Shown in pieces: positions 23,645-34,358 of a stretch of DNA of 64,000 nt. Every line of letters begins with the position of its first letter. The stretch's first letter is position 1. The DNA is from Pseudopyrenochaeta lycopersici (taxonomy: Eukaryota; Ascomycota; Dothideomycetes; Pleosporales; Pseudopyrenochaetaceae): assembly GCA_003313425.1 (NCBI GenBank), contig NHZP01000017.1, positions 124,001 through 188,000 of the forward strand, given 5' to 3'. Position numbers and translations under genes: made by a program. The notes under the pieces were generated by a model. It saw nothing but the letters and a program-made list of their open reading frames with translations. It made no database searches and was not told where the DNA came from.

Positions 23645-25100
23645 GCTATTAGGAATAATTTTTTTTACTAAGCTTTATATTTAATAGTCTATATCTTATA
23701 TAGAGGACATATATCTTTAATAATTTATCTTATCTTAGAGAAAGTAAAAGTAATCGCGCCTTCTCTATTTATTAATATTTTAATAAATAACTAAACTTCT
23801 AATTTTATTAACTTAGATCTAAACTTTTATAAGGCTAGCTTTTCTAGTATTAATCTTATACTTTATAGGAATACTATATATCTGTACTTAAAAAGGTAAT
23901 TAAAAGGCTCTATATTAAGAGGTCTTAGACTTTTTCTTAAAAGTTATAGTTTAATAGTATATTACTTCTAATCCTTACGCCTAAACTCTTTAATATCTAA
24001 TACTATAGGAATATTTATAGGTTATACTTTATTAGCTACTCTCTTATGCAGGGTATTAACCTAACTATCTGTGCACTTCCTTCTCTTTTCTTATTACGCC
24101 TAACAGTTAAGTTTATATATAACTAAAAAGGACTCTAATTCTCGCACAGCTAAAGGATCCTTAGAGGCTCTAACTATATAACCTATTACTTACTTCGCCT
24201 ATTCTTTAAATTACTACTTATTATTAGTTATAAAAATAAGTAAAAATTTACTAAATCTAATAGAAGCTTTTATAAACTTAGCCTCCTAAATATACTTAAC
24301 CTAAGTATAAGATAAATAAGATTCTAAACTAAAATATTATCCTAGGTATCTTCTACTTAAATCTAAATACTTCTCCCTAGAAAAAGTATCTACTACGTAT
24401 TTTCTTTATCTTTAAGAGTTAGTATATAGTCTCTTAGATATAGCAGAGTAGGATTAGAGGCTATAAAGACAGCGTTCCTGTCTCTATTCTTAGAAATAAT
24501 CCTACACGTAATCCTTCTATATACGTTATACTAAATTAATAACTTTACTAAAGCGTACTAAGGTTTACCTAAAATTACTAATCTTATTAGGTTTTAAATA
24601 ATCCTAAAGTAACTAATAATAGTTACTTCCTCTACTTTAACTAGGACACTTTACGCAGTTCTTATAAAAGGATTAGTACTTCTATTTATAGTAACTACTC
24701 TATCTTAATATAAGCTACTTTACTTATAGTCTTTATTTATAAGCTTTAATACCTTAGCTGTACTATATCTTAAAAAGTTTATCTATACGCTAGTATTAAT
24801 AAGATACTTTACTACATGCCTATTAAATAAGGCCTAGTAGGTTAGAAGGTTATACTGCACGTAGGCTATACTTATCTTGTTTTAAATTATTATAGCTTCT
24901 TATTTAGTAGGATTAACTAAAGCTTTATACTAAGTATTATATATTCCTAGGGCTTTATACCTAGTTTAGGTATTAAAAGTCCTAAATTATATTAAGTTAA
25001 GCCCTAAATTTAGTCCTTTTTTAAGACTAATAGTCTCTAATTAATTTAATTTAACCTTTTCTTTATTAGAAAAATACCTCTAAACATCCCTAATAACTTA
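23645..25100 (-). pseudogene. Gypsy-2 polyprotein, N-terminal (Gag/protease) region
   Basis: This minus-strand sequence joins the right terminal repeat to the reverse transcriptase. Its length (about 480 codons) and position fit Gag plus protease. It is so heavily mutated that I could not confirm a zinc knuckle or the protease aspartate. Confidence 0.4.
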
Positions 25101-25136
25101 GGCAGACGCGAGGTTGTGTAGGGTAAGGCACTGCAG

Positions 25137-25289
25137 TGTTAGCTAATTAGGTTCTAGCAGGTCTCGCTTAGCTAACCTAGTAATTACTAATTAGCTAGCT
25201 AGCCTAATACTTAATTCTACAGCGTTTACGCTAGCTAACAACGCAGTAAGCTTATTAATTACTTTTAATATATTTCTAACTTATTTTTA
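25137..25289 (-). repeat. Right terminal repeat of Gypsy-2
   Basis: It is the RIP-mutated partner of 7385-7551. It is followed exactly by AAGC, duplicated at 7381-7384. Confidence 0.5.
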
Positions 25290-27620
25290 AAGCTAATATT
25301 AGCTTATAAGGTCCCTAAAAGTTATACTATATACCTCTTAACGTAGTATAGTAGTAGCTATATAGTTTAGATGCGGGCCTAGTAAATAATAGAGCTCTAT
25401 GTTAGTAAGGCTGTTATTCTAGTTCTTCTTTTTCTTATTCTAACTAATAAATTTAAGCTTAGCTTTTAAATCTTAAAAGCTTCTATTATTATTTAGAAGC
25501 TATATAAGAGAGAATAGCTTATTATAGGCTTAGCTAGTAAATAGAATTAGCTCTACTTATTTAAATTTCTTAATATCTATTAGTTTAAATATAGTATTAC
25601 CTCTTATAGTAGGTATATAATAGCTTTTAACTATAACTTACTTTAGTTACTTAGAATAGAGAGGTTTAGTAAGAGCTTACTTCTAAACTTTACTCTACCT
25701 AACTTTCTTAAAAACTAGATCTTTCTTAATATTCTAACGCGTTTAAGAACGTGTTACTATATAAGTTAAGCTAGTATTTACTACTTCTTCCTTAAAAGCA
25801 CTAAGAATAATATCCTAAGATATAACCTTATTAAGGGCAAAACACGCCTTAGTTAAGCCTCTTAGTAATATCCTAACGTTCTAAAAGTTTAGAAGATCCT
25901 TAGCTAAGCTTATAGCTATCTTACTATATCTATCTTTTGTAATTATATTTATATTAGGACTAACTACCTTCTATTACTACGCAGCTAGTAGTCTAAGCTT
26001 TTAATATTAAGCAGGCCTTAAGTCTACTCTATTAAACTTCTCTAGACATACTACTAATACTAGCTAATCTAAGATATTATTAGTAACTCTATAATACTCC
26101 TAAATTTTCTATTTTAACTAATAGAGCTGTAGCGTTTAGAGTACAGTTCCTTAGATTTGTCCTAACCTTTTATGCGAAGGACTGAAATAGTAAGTCTTAT
26201 ACCTAACTTCTCTATTCTACTTAAAGCTAATCTAGCTAAGATATAAAAGTAGCTAATATAGCTTATATTCTCTAGTAATATAACTAGAGAGGTTGCACAT
26301 ATTATAAGTATTTTAATATTTACAGCCTTAGATAGTAATCGCGCCTTACTAAGGATTTAAGCTGCGAGGAGCTGTTATTACGTAAGAGCTATTATTCCTT
26401 TCTAATAGTAGCTGCTTAGTATTATCTCTTAAGATAACTTAGCTAATAAAGTACGCGTAGGTAGCTAGGTTCCTTAGAATCTAACCTAGTTTAGGATAAA
26501 CTATTATCTTATTAACCTTAGCTAGGCTAATCTTCTAGTTACTAAGGGCTAAAATAAGGTCTTAAACCTCTAGATCTATACTAGGTAGAAGAGTAGGCCT
26601 AGCTTCCTCTTAAACTTTACTTTTCTTATACTTATTAACTGCGTCTTTTAGCTACGTAGCTATTAATATTTTCTTTTCTTAATTAAGAATCTAGTGTGTA
26701 AGCTTAGCCTCTCTTTCTGTATAGCTAGGGGATATCTATTTTATCCCCTCTCTCTAGCAGTACACGCGCTTAAGATACGTGTAAATTTTCTTAATATTAA
26801 AACTCTTTAGCTTATCTAGAATTAGCTTTTTATATATGTAAATAAAGATTATATCCTAGTCTTCTCTTAGAAGGCCTCTAGTAAAAAAGAAGCTAGCCTC
26901 TATTCTATATAGCTAGCTTGTCTTAATATAAGTGTTACTATACGCTGCAAAGTTAGTTAAATACTTAGATAGTCCTAAGAATTTTCTTAGCGTCTTAGAA
27001 ATATAAGTCTCTAGGAACGCTCGCGTTCCTATACGTTAAGCTATATCTTAATTATACTAATACTCTTTTATTACTTTTTAAAGCTTCTTCTAGTCTAGTA
27101 CTTTATATAGCCTTATTTTCTTAATAAAGCTTTTATATATAGCATTATAGAAATCTAGAAAGATTTTTATCTTTTAATAGTTGTTATAGCTGCTATTATC
27201 TGCCTAGTAATTAAAGTTATCTAGGAACTTAGTAACGTCTTTTCCTATAAATAGAAAGTCTTTCTTAGCTAGCCTTATAGGTATAAGTACTTTACTAGTA
27301 TCTATAGTGTATTTTTTAATAACCTTAATAGCAGGCGTAAGATCTAATCTAAATAATAGTGAATCTAGTGTTAATTTAGCTATAAGGATAGCTAAAGGCT
27401 AAATCCTGAATAGGCTGCTGCAGCCCTTTAGTATAACTGAATAAGGAGACTGCAACTACTAGGCAGTTCCTTGCTAACGCTAATAATTAACTAAAATCTA
27501 ATACTATACTACTTCTAAATTATATCTTAATTATTTATAGCTGTTCTTGTTTCTATTTTCTGTTATCTTATTCTTATTCTTATTATTTTTCTTCCTGCTA
27601 CTAAGTTAGCTTCCGCTCAT
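25290..27620 (-). pseudogene. ORF1: Gag-like protein of the RT-less element
   Basis: An ATG at 27620-27618 opens a frame that continues in register for 777 codons to the Gypsy-2 insertion point, then 42 more plus a stop at 7254-7252 (819 in total). The N-terminus is rich in Asn and Lys. Residues from about 130 (FIGKDVTKFLDNFNYQAD with one stop reversed) through RAFLETY and PSYTEREAKL resemble the Gag domain of fungal Gypsy elements. A cysteine pair (GCKY...NMCN) near the middle may be a decayed zinc finger. The C-terminal half is unrecognised. No protease, RT or integrase follows it in this element. Confidence 0.55.
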
Positions 27621-27716
27621 CTTATAGGAAGTCTTAATTTGTTATAGCAAGATAACAAGGATACAGCCTTAACAGAGCTGGTCTCTGTCAACTCTTAGCT
27701 CCAAAAATGTAGAGGG

Positions 27717-27871
27717 GGTAGCTACAACAGCACCATCCCTCTTAAAGGTTCCGAAGGCTAGCCGCAACAGCGCCATCCCTCTTAAAGGTTCCAAAGGCTG
27801 GCCGCAACAGCGCTATCCCTCTTAAAGGTTCCGAAGGCTGGCCGCAACAGCGCCATCCCTCTCAAAGGTTC
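27717..27871. repeat. Minisatellite, 40-bp unit, four copies
   Basis: The unit contains CAACAGCGCCATCCCTCTTA followed by AAGGTTCCGAAGGC. The same CATCCCT word recurs at exactly 40-base steps (27734, 27774, 27814, 27854). The copies are nearly identical and almost free of RIP. They lie between the right terminal repeat and the ORF1 start, in the 5' leader of the RT-less element. Confidence 0.9.
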
Positions 27872-28030
27872 GTCAGGGTTAAACAGACACCTAGCTCTTT
27901 CTAGGTAATCCTATAATCTCTGTATCGCAATGTAGCGCTCTTATATTTATGTTTTTAACGTTAACAGTTTAATGCCATATAGGCTCTTTCTACTCTCATT
28001 AGCTATAGCCTAACTAGAACAGACCGCTGT

Positions 28031-28048
28031 GCCCCTTAGGCTTCGCCA
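28031..28048 (-). promoter_or_regulatory. Possible primer-binding site of the RT-less element
   Basis: Five bases inside the right terminal repeat, the minus strand reads TGGCGAAGCCTAAGGGGC. The leading TGG is what is expected of a site complementary to a tRNA 3' CCA end. I cannot name the tRNA, so this is a suggestion only. Confidence 0.3.
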
Positions 28049-28053
28049 TTATA

Positions 28054-28431
28054 TGTGGAGTTAACAAGGTAGTTTAGCACAATCCCGCAGTTCTAGTGTT
28101 GTGAATAAGAGGTAACGTTAGAATTAAACGTGCGTGAATAACAGGAGCAGCTCTGCTTGTGCAGTCTGCTAGAAACAAAGGTAAGTATAGAGCCTGATTA
28201 AAAGTAATAAACAAAATGGTCTGAAATCTCATTGAATTGACGTAACTAATGCACTAGCTACTTTGCAAAATCTCAGTTTTGAAGTGAATTATCGTGGTGT
28301 GTGGTGCATGGTGCATCACGTTTAGTGCATAATGTTGAGATCTCTCGCATCTCCAAGTCTTATCACCAAATTTCGCTGACAAAGGAAACCCATCATCACC
28401 TAATTGCCCAGGTACCCTGTGCAACGGCACA
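28054..28431 (-). repeat. Right terminal repeat (5' LTR) of the RT-less element
   Basis: This is the less mutated 378-bp copy, TGTGGAG...GGCACA, followed by CTAA. It has several GTGGTGCATGGTGCATCACG-like direct and inverted words in its middle. Confidence 0.8.
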
Positions 28432-28435
28432 CTAA

Positions 28436-29290
28436 GTAGTACTTACTATCTTTAGTAACTTAGTAAGTAATAATACTATTAAGAGCTTTTATCCTTTAGG
28501 AAGTCTAGACGTTAAAAGATAAGTAGATTTAGCTATAAGAGCTTATAAGAAGCTTCTTAATATCTACCTTATACTACTTAAACTCTTATATAACCTACCT
28601 CTAGACTATATAATTAGTTAGTAATCTTAATTAGTTTAAAAAAGGCGTTAAGTAAGAGAGTAGTATTTAAAAATAGGGGCTCTAAAGCTTATAGAAGAGG
28701 ATATTATTAAAAACTCCCTATCTTCAGAAGTCCTTATTAGAGATATCTTAATTAACTAACTAAGTAAGCTTATTTAGGATCTAGCGCTATATAGGGTTAT
28801 CTCTATCTAGCCTATCTAGGAGAGTTTTATTATTAAACTAGGCGTTATAAGTAAGGTCTTCCTCTATCTTAAAAGTTATATAATAGAGGTTTCTAAAGTA
28901 ATCTTAGGCACTATAGCAGCCTTTAGTAATATTAAGCTTATAAGTTAACCTTTAGCTAATTATATAATACGTATAGTATAAGAAATAGGTTAGAATAGCC
29001 CTCTAACTATTACCTTAATCTACTTAAGCCTTAAGAGGCACTCTATACTTCTACTACTATACGTAAGTCTTACTAGCCTTTAATAGTAGAGTAAGGCTGT
29101 TAAGTACTAGATTATTAAAACCTACTTAAGAGTAGTTAAAAGGCGATTAAAAAACAGGTCTACTATCCTTATTAGTGCGCTACAGCCTAGTAGGGACTAG
29201 AATATTCTTAGACTCTAGCTCTATAAGTAACTCTTTATCTAAGGCTAAGTTAGCTCTATTAGATAGTAGTTATGCAGAGGGCGAAGGAGC
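28436..29290 (+). pseudogene. Unknown ORF, downstream half
   Basis: This continues the frame of 2370-2711 directly after the CTAA target site. It encodes a Leu/Ile-rich, largely helical-looking sequence (for example SLDVKRQVDLAIRAYKKLL) with stops only at RIP-type codons. It may continue to about 29600. No family was recognised. Confidence 0.45.
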
Positions 29291-29889
29291 GTTAAGGGAT
29301 AATTAGGTTTACTTTCTTAACTAGCTAGCAGCCTAATAAGATAATTACGACCTCTCTAGCGGTATTTAATTAGGTACTAGGCGAAATAGAGGTTAGTAAG
29401 TAAGGGAATAGAGAGAATTACTAATAAGATAGATAAGACAACGTAAGAATCACTGCTAAGCACAGGCTAACTATCTACTTTACTGCTGCGACTATAGCTT
29501 TAGTATTCCTAAAAAGGATAGCTAAAACGTCTCTTATACGCTAAGAGGTCCTTCTAAACCTCTATAGCTCTCTAGAAATAGATAGAGGTCTATAGAGGTA
29601 GATTTACCTCCATCCGTTTTAAATACTAGTTTGGAGTAGGCGTTACGAGGGGAGCCTTAGTAACCTAAGCGGATTGTTAGGGCATTTCTTAGCACCGCAA
29701 AAGCACCACTATTAATGACACCATTACCTAATTTTGTACACTAATTATATTGCGCAAGTCTCCTTAAGTACTGGGTAAGTCCTTGTTATATTCTTAGTTG
29801 ACATACACCCGCTGCAGCGACGCGGACCTCGACTTGAAGCCTTTGATGTCGCATCGCTATCTCTACTTTGAGCAGCTTCTGGAGGCGCT

Positions 29890-30420
29890 ACAGGCTCCTG
29901 TGATAGCTTAACTGCCCCTTAAGTTTAGCATGCTCTCTTTTAGTAAAATACTTAACTTTAATGTTTGCGCCTTTTAACTACATGCTCGGCTATGATTACT
30001 GTTGCTTGTAAAGTTACTTTAGCATTCTTAGCTATCTTTCTCGTTGCTACTATTGTAAGTGACATAGATCGTCGCTGGTGCTTATGTTACTGGGGACTTA
30101 GAGCTTTCTGCTACTTCTCGATCTAGTGCACCGTTTTAGGTGTGTTGGTCACTGAATTTGTGGAGGAAGATGACGGCTAAGAGGGTGGTGGGATAGTAAT
30201 CGCACCTAATCTATTCAGCACCTCGTTAGGATTGAATGGAAAAACGCCGGTGGCTTTAAAGGCGCTTTCGATATTGCGGTTTCTCTGCGCATGAGGAAGA
30301 GCAGCAGCATGGATTCGAAGGAAGTCGTCCACATCAACGTGGTTCTGGTCATTATGAGCCACATCCAGCGAAGCGTCCAGGCAGCCTAACAGCGTCCTGA
30401 TCAATGCTTTAAGCAAAGCT
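29890..30420 (-). pseudogene. Pogo-type transposase, C-terminal relic
   Basis: The minus-strand frame from 30416 reads DFLRIHAAALPHAQ, then RNIESAFKATGVFPFNP, then NEVLNRL. This is the characteristic end of the DDE domain in fungal pogo/Fot1-like (Tc1/mariner) transposases. A lysine-rich tail continues past a stop at 30177 toward 29890. The catalytic domain upstream is missing or unrecognisable. RIP is mild here. Confidence 0.75.
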
Positions 30421-32900
30421 ATACCCCTCCTTTTATCTGCGGATCAACCTAGGCATCTCATCGAACTGCAGCCAGTAGAGCAGTGCGACGCTTTTGTCCG
30501 GTATGCTATGATACGGGATTAATTGCATCCTCATCCTGTTACTCTCCTCGATCTGTGATATAAATTCAGCTCCGCGGCTGGACGCTCCAAGACCTTTTAG
30601 CTCCAGCGTCGGTCAAATTCTTTGCTTACGATGGGAAGAGACTGGGCGACAAAGCGTCACTGTGACAACAAATCCATGAGATTACGGGCATCTCGGACGC
30701 CGTTTTCTGAGGCGCTCCACTAGTTCAACTCCATGTCGAGGAGCGATTCTTGTGGAACAAAGTTAGCAATCTCGCCGGTACGCTACAACTCACGCTGGCA
30801 CGCTACAATCCACGCTTGTGATCTTGGTATCCAGTCATTACTGGTCAGGGTTATTAACTAGCAGCGAGATTTGGTGGTCAGCAACGCTTGATAGAGGAGT
30901 GGTGTGGGAGCGTGGCGTCTTTGTTGGAGGATTTAAAGACAAACCTTGGCTCTGAAGTTATTTGCCCCGTGTTAATGTGTATAAATTGGATCTCTCGCCC
31001 ATGTCCTTCTCACATTTCACATTTGGTTCAAAAGATGACTCGCGTGAAGAAGAAATTATACTATCTTCTTTACGCTTAGTTGTTTATTCATCTCCACGAA
31101 GATTCCTCTTCTACAAATATTTACCTTTGGTTATAGTTAATGGTCAGCAAGCGCTGTTTCTCCATTCGTTAATTGCGCCTGTGCCCTACCACCCAGTCCT
31201 TACATTGCCTCTGACACAGGGGCATAAGCAAACGGATGTCCGTAAGGCAGCTCTATTAGCTTCTTCCCTTCTAAGTCCTATAGAGAAAGTTCGTGTGAAA
31301 GAGAATATAGTTCGCTGTCTGCAAGTCCTTGCTGCAGATAGATCGTAATCACGTACGGACTGCTATTATGATTATAGCTGATGCAAGCTAGAGGCACTGG
31401 ATGTAGTCTAGGTTTGGTTTGCTGTAGCTTTTGCATACCTCCTGGGTGTTACTATTAGGATAGAAATCACACTACTTAATTTGGAAGGTAATTAGAACTC
31501 TAGAGGAAGGGCAAAGGGTGCTCGTACATGAATTGATTTCCGACGGGAGCGTTACTGGATGAAATGCATGTTCGGACAGAGATCGGCCAGGCCTCCCGTG
31601 TAATTGCGGCTTGCCAAATAGTGAAATGCCCAGTATTTAGTCACGACGTAGTGCGAATACTAAATGGTATGAGTGCTAAGAGGGTCGAAAACTAAGCGTT
31701 ATCACTGCTTATTGGGAAGAAGAGGAAGGGGTTGTGAAGGGATTAGGCGAGGCCAGTTAGCATGCGGGAGTCGTACGAGACCTCTCAACATTGGCGGTAT
31801 TGAATCGCCTCTTGAAAGAGCTTTGACGAAGCGCACTTTCTATTTCTGCAACTTCCTTCATCTAGCTACGTTTTTTCAGTTTCGCTGCAACGTCGCCTTC
31901 GACACACCAGACAAGGACTTGGATCTGGAATGACTTGCTCATAGGTCCCTTTGAATGGGCAGGACGAAAGGGCCAGATAAAGCTTTAGAGTCAAGAGAGG
32001 GGCTCGATGACCCGATATCGGAACCCTCGCGACTCAGGTTGAGTTCGCTGACCAGGCGGGGTCACGGCTGCCTGAAGCCGTGGAAGAAATTTCGACCTTC
32101 TAGACTCGTGTGACTGGGGAGAAGATTCAGAGCGTAGAAAAGCGTTGTTAGTCGGACGGTTCAAGCTTAACAGGGCCATTGTAACATGTCCGAACTAAAG
32201 AGAATCACGAATCCTCCCTACTTTCTGTGTCGACAGGCCGGTTTCAAGACAAACGTGCGCTCATCACAAGGGAAACAACTAGAGCTTTTTTAACAGAGAT
32301 GTCGCAAGGAGACCCTTTTCCTTCTGACGGGTAGCCCTAGCTCTTTTGATGAACCCTCGGAATGCATAGTTATTCGGGCGCGAACCTAAGGCTACTAAAC
32401 TATTCCTATGCGCCTACTATCCATTGCAGACTAGTGGTAGATAAGCGTTTGTCTCTCGTCTGTAGGTTTTCATCAAGGCTCATGCTTGGTCGCTATCAGC
32501 ATATGCTAACAAGATTTCGATGATGGAAGGGACTATTCGGACCACGTTGTTAGATAAACGCATGTGCGAACTCTCGTATCGTTATTCGATTGGCTTCGGC
32601 TGCTCTACTCTTATCCACGGGATCCCCCTCGAACCAGAACCCCGCGTTGGCATAATGCGCATTAGTCAGTGTTCGGCATTCTTTCAATCTTTCCATGCCC
32701 ATGAAAGGGGTCCGACCCCAGCCTCGCCCCAGGCCATTCAAGAACGAGGCGGTCTCAAGCTCAGCCGAAGCCTTTCAGCTCCGCACCCGTCGCGCGCGTG
32801 ATTGGCCAGACTACAGTGGCGCCAAGCTGGGGGCCACCCCGAGCGCACCGACTCCCGCTTCCATTGGTTCCCGAAATAGCTTGTTTCAACAACTCCAAGG
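30421..32900. other. Intergenic stretch, no recognisable gene
   Basis: This is normal-composition DNA with only short open frames on both strands. The frame 30962-31348 (128 codons, plus) has no motif I recognise and unconvincing composition. It may hold further decayed transposon sequence. Confidence 0.5.
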
Positions 32901-32919
32901 AGTCGGGACCTAGAGAAAT

Positions 32920-32929
32920 GTTATATACG
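32920..32929 (+). promoter_or_regulatory. TATA-like box upstream of the membrane protein gene
   Basis: GTTATATACG lies about 140 bases before the ATG at 33066, in a GC-rich upstream region. Position and sequence are compatible with a promoter; nothing else supports it. Confidence 0.3.
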
Positions 32930-33065
32930 ATGCGTTTTCATCGCCGCGGGAGTCGGACGATGTGCTATTTAGAAATCGGGCATCGCATCGCCTGCGCCGC
33001 TCTTTCCCAACACAGTCGCTATATGGTAATCTGAATTACCTATCCATTCCCTTTCAAACGGCGAA

Positions 33066-34358
33066 ATGGCACCCCGCCAATCCTGGACCCCCGACCCCTC
33101 CAGCCGCGGCACCCTCACTCTAATCTGGACATGTCTCTCCACGCTCTTCATCTGCGTGTGGGCGACAATCCACCAAAACGTGCCCTCGCGCCACGACACC
33201 CAACGCCGCGTGTTCGCGCGCAAACTCAAATGGACGTTTGTCGCAGCGCTAGCGCCGGAGATGGTGACTACGGGCGCGTTCATGCAGTGGGTGTCGGCGA
33301 GGAGGTTTGCGCACAGTATGAAGACGCTGGGCTTCGATGGGTTTGGCGAGACGCTGGGGTTTCATGCGAATATGGGCGGAGTTGTTGTTGTGAGGGGGTT
33401 CGAGGAAGTGGTGGTGGGGGGTGAAGGGGCGTGTAGATGCTATGTTGGCCCTGTAGATGCGGCGGGACTCGGTGTGTTGGTGCAGCGCGGGTTGATTCCG
33501 GGGTCTGTGGATTTGAGCGCCAAAGCGATTAATGATAAGAGCAAGGCGGATTGGTTTGTCAAGGGTTTGGCGTGCTTGCAGGCGGTGTGGCTTGTGATGC
33601 AGTGCGTTGGCCGGATTGTGCAGGGCCTGCCCATTTCGACGCTCGAGTTGTCGACGGTTGCGTTTGTGGTGACGGCACTGGCGAATTATGCATTCTGGTG
33701 GAACAAGCCGTTTGAGGTGAATACGCCGACTGAGATCGTGCTGCGGTGTGGGTGTGGGGATAAAGATGACGTGACGGAGCAGCAATTGTTCCGTCAGCGC
33801 CAGGCCTTTGAATGCGGACCGTCGAATAATCCTCTCGACACTTTCGACTCGATAGCGGGTGGGACGCGGGCGCACGTCTCGAAGCTAGGCCGCGTGCCAA
33901 ACGACTGCTTTGATGGGAATATCCGGATCGAGCAGCTCGTGCTCACCACTGCCATTTTCTGCCTGGTATTCGGTGGCGTGCATCTCGGGGCCTGGAATTT
34001 CAGCTTTCCGACTGATTGCGAACACGTCTTGTGGCGCGTGGCATCTGCGCTATCCACCTTCGTTATTCTGGCTGGGTTTGCTGTAACGGCCGGGCTCGAG
34101 CGGGTGGGCGTTACACGGCTTTGGAGCGCTGATTTTCCGCGTAGGGGAGGCGATTTAGAAGGACAGGCCAGGGGAGAGAGTCGTTCAGGCGGTGGTCTTG
34201 GGAGGGCCGTTGGGGTGCTAGTGAATACGGGTATTTGGATACCCTACGCAGTGGCAAGGACCTATCTCATCGTCGAAGCGTTTTCTAGTTTACGGTCACT
34301 GCCTGCGGGGTCGTACGATACTGTGGATTGGAATAGGTTTATACCGCATTTTGGATAG
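33066..34358 (+). CDS. Polytopic membrane protein, fungal family of unknown function
   Basis: An uninterrupted 430-codon frame with GC-rich third positions, no RIP stops, and a clear boundary to AT-rich DNA at 34359. Hydrophobic segments are near residues 15-36, 165-187, 193-211, 288-310, 325-345 and 385-405. The first segment (TLIWTCLSTLFICVWATIH) followed by a basic KLKW block resembles a family of uncharacterised membrane proteins common in Pezizomycotina. No catalytic motif is visible. The start is the first in-frame Met, preceded closely by an in-frame stop. It is the only gene in the window that looks intact. Function and subcellular location are unknown. Confidence 0.88.
   Translation: MAPRQSWTPDPSSRGTLTLIWTCLSTLFICVWATIHQNVPSRHDTQRRVFARKLKWTFVAALAPEMVTTGAFMQWVSARRFAHSMKTLGFDGFGETLGFHANMGGVVVVRGFEEVVVGGEGACRCYVGPVDAAGLGVLVQRGLIPGSVDLSAKAINDKSKADWFVKGLACLQAVWLVMQCVGRIVQGLPISTLELSTVAFVVTALANYAFWWNKPFEVNTPTEIVLRCGCGDKDDVTEQQLFRQRQAFECGPSNNPLDTFDSIAGGTRAHVSKLGRVPNDCFDGNIRIEQLVLTTAIFCLVFGGVHLGAWNFSFPTDCEHVLWRVASALSTFVILAGFAVTAGLERVGVTRLWSADFPRRGGDLEGQARGESRSGGGLGRAVGVLVNTGIWIPYAVARTYLIVEAFSSLRSLPAGSYDTVDWNRFIPHFG

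Larger units (their letters stand above)
7385..25289 (-). mobile_element. Gypsy-2: Ty3/Gypsy retrotransposon, nested and itself interrupted
   Basis: Short terminal repeats (7385-7551 and 25137-25289) start TGT(CC/T)AGCTAATTAG and end ACTTATTTTTA. The 4-bp flanks are AAGC at 7381-7384 and 25290-25293. Without the inner Gypsy-1, Copia-1 and solo LTR the element is about 4.9 kb. Its minus-strand polyprotein is recognisable in four pieces: Gag/protease region (about 25100-23645), reverse transcriptase (23200-22252), RNase H and integrase (16823-15421), and integrase end (8282-7780). No canonical primer-binding site was found next to the right repeat. RIP is heavy throughout, and no part could now be functional. 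Confidence 0.7.
2712..28431 (-). mobile_element. Nested LTR-bounded element without a visible reverse transcriptase
   Basis: Two 378-bp direct repeats (2712-3089 and 28054-28431) begin TGT(A/G)GAG, end in (C/T)A, and are flanked by a 4-bp duplication CTAA (2708-2711 and 28432-28435). Removing the inner Gypsy element with one AAGC copy leaves about 7.8 kb. Orientation is inferred from the two minus-strand ORFs and from a purine tract next to the left repeat when read on the minus strand. The ORFs are ORF1 (27620 to 25290, then 7380 to 7252) and ORF2 (6985 to 3524). The only reverse transcriptase inside belongs to the separately flanked Gypsy-2. Known LTR elements without pol are non-autonomous and mobilised in trans; that this one behaves so is inference. 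Confidence 0.7.

Noticed and set aside
27717..27871. CRISPR array
   Set aside because: The repeats are directly tandem without unique spacers, and the genome is fungal. The same applies to 49231-49385.
30962..31348. 128-codon plus-strand frame
   Set aside because: No motif, no supporting upstream signal, and low-complexity composition; chance frame more likely.
33249..33875. Antisense 208-codon frame and other frames within 33066-34358
   Set aside because: They are mirror frames of a GC-rich gene, with unnatural His/Arg/Pro-rich composition and no domain.
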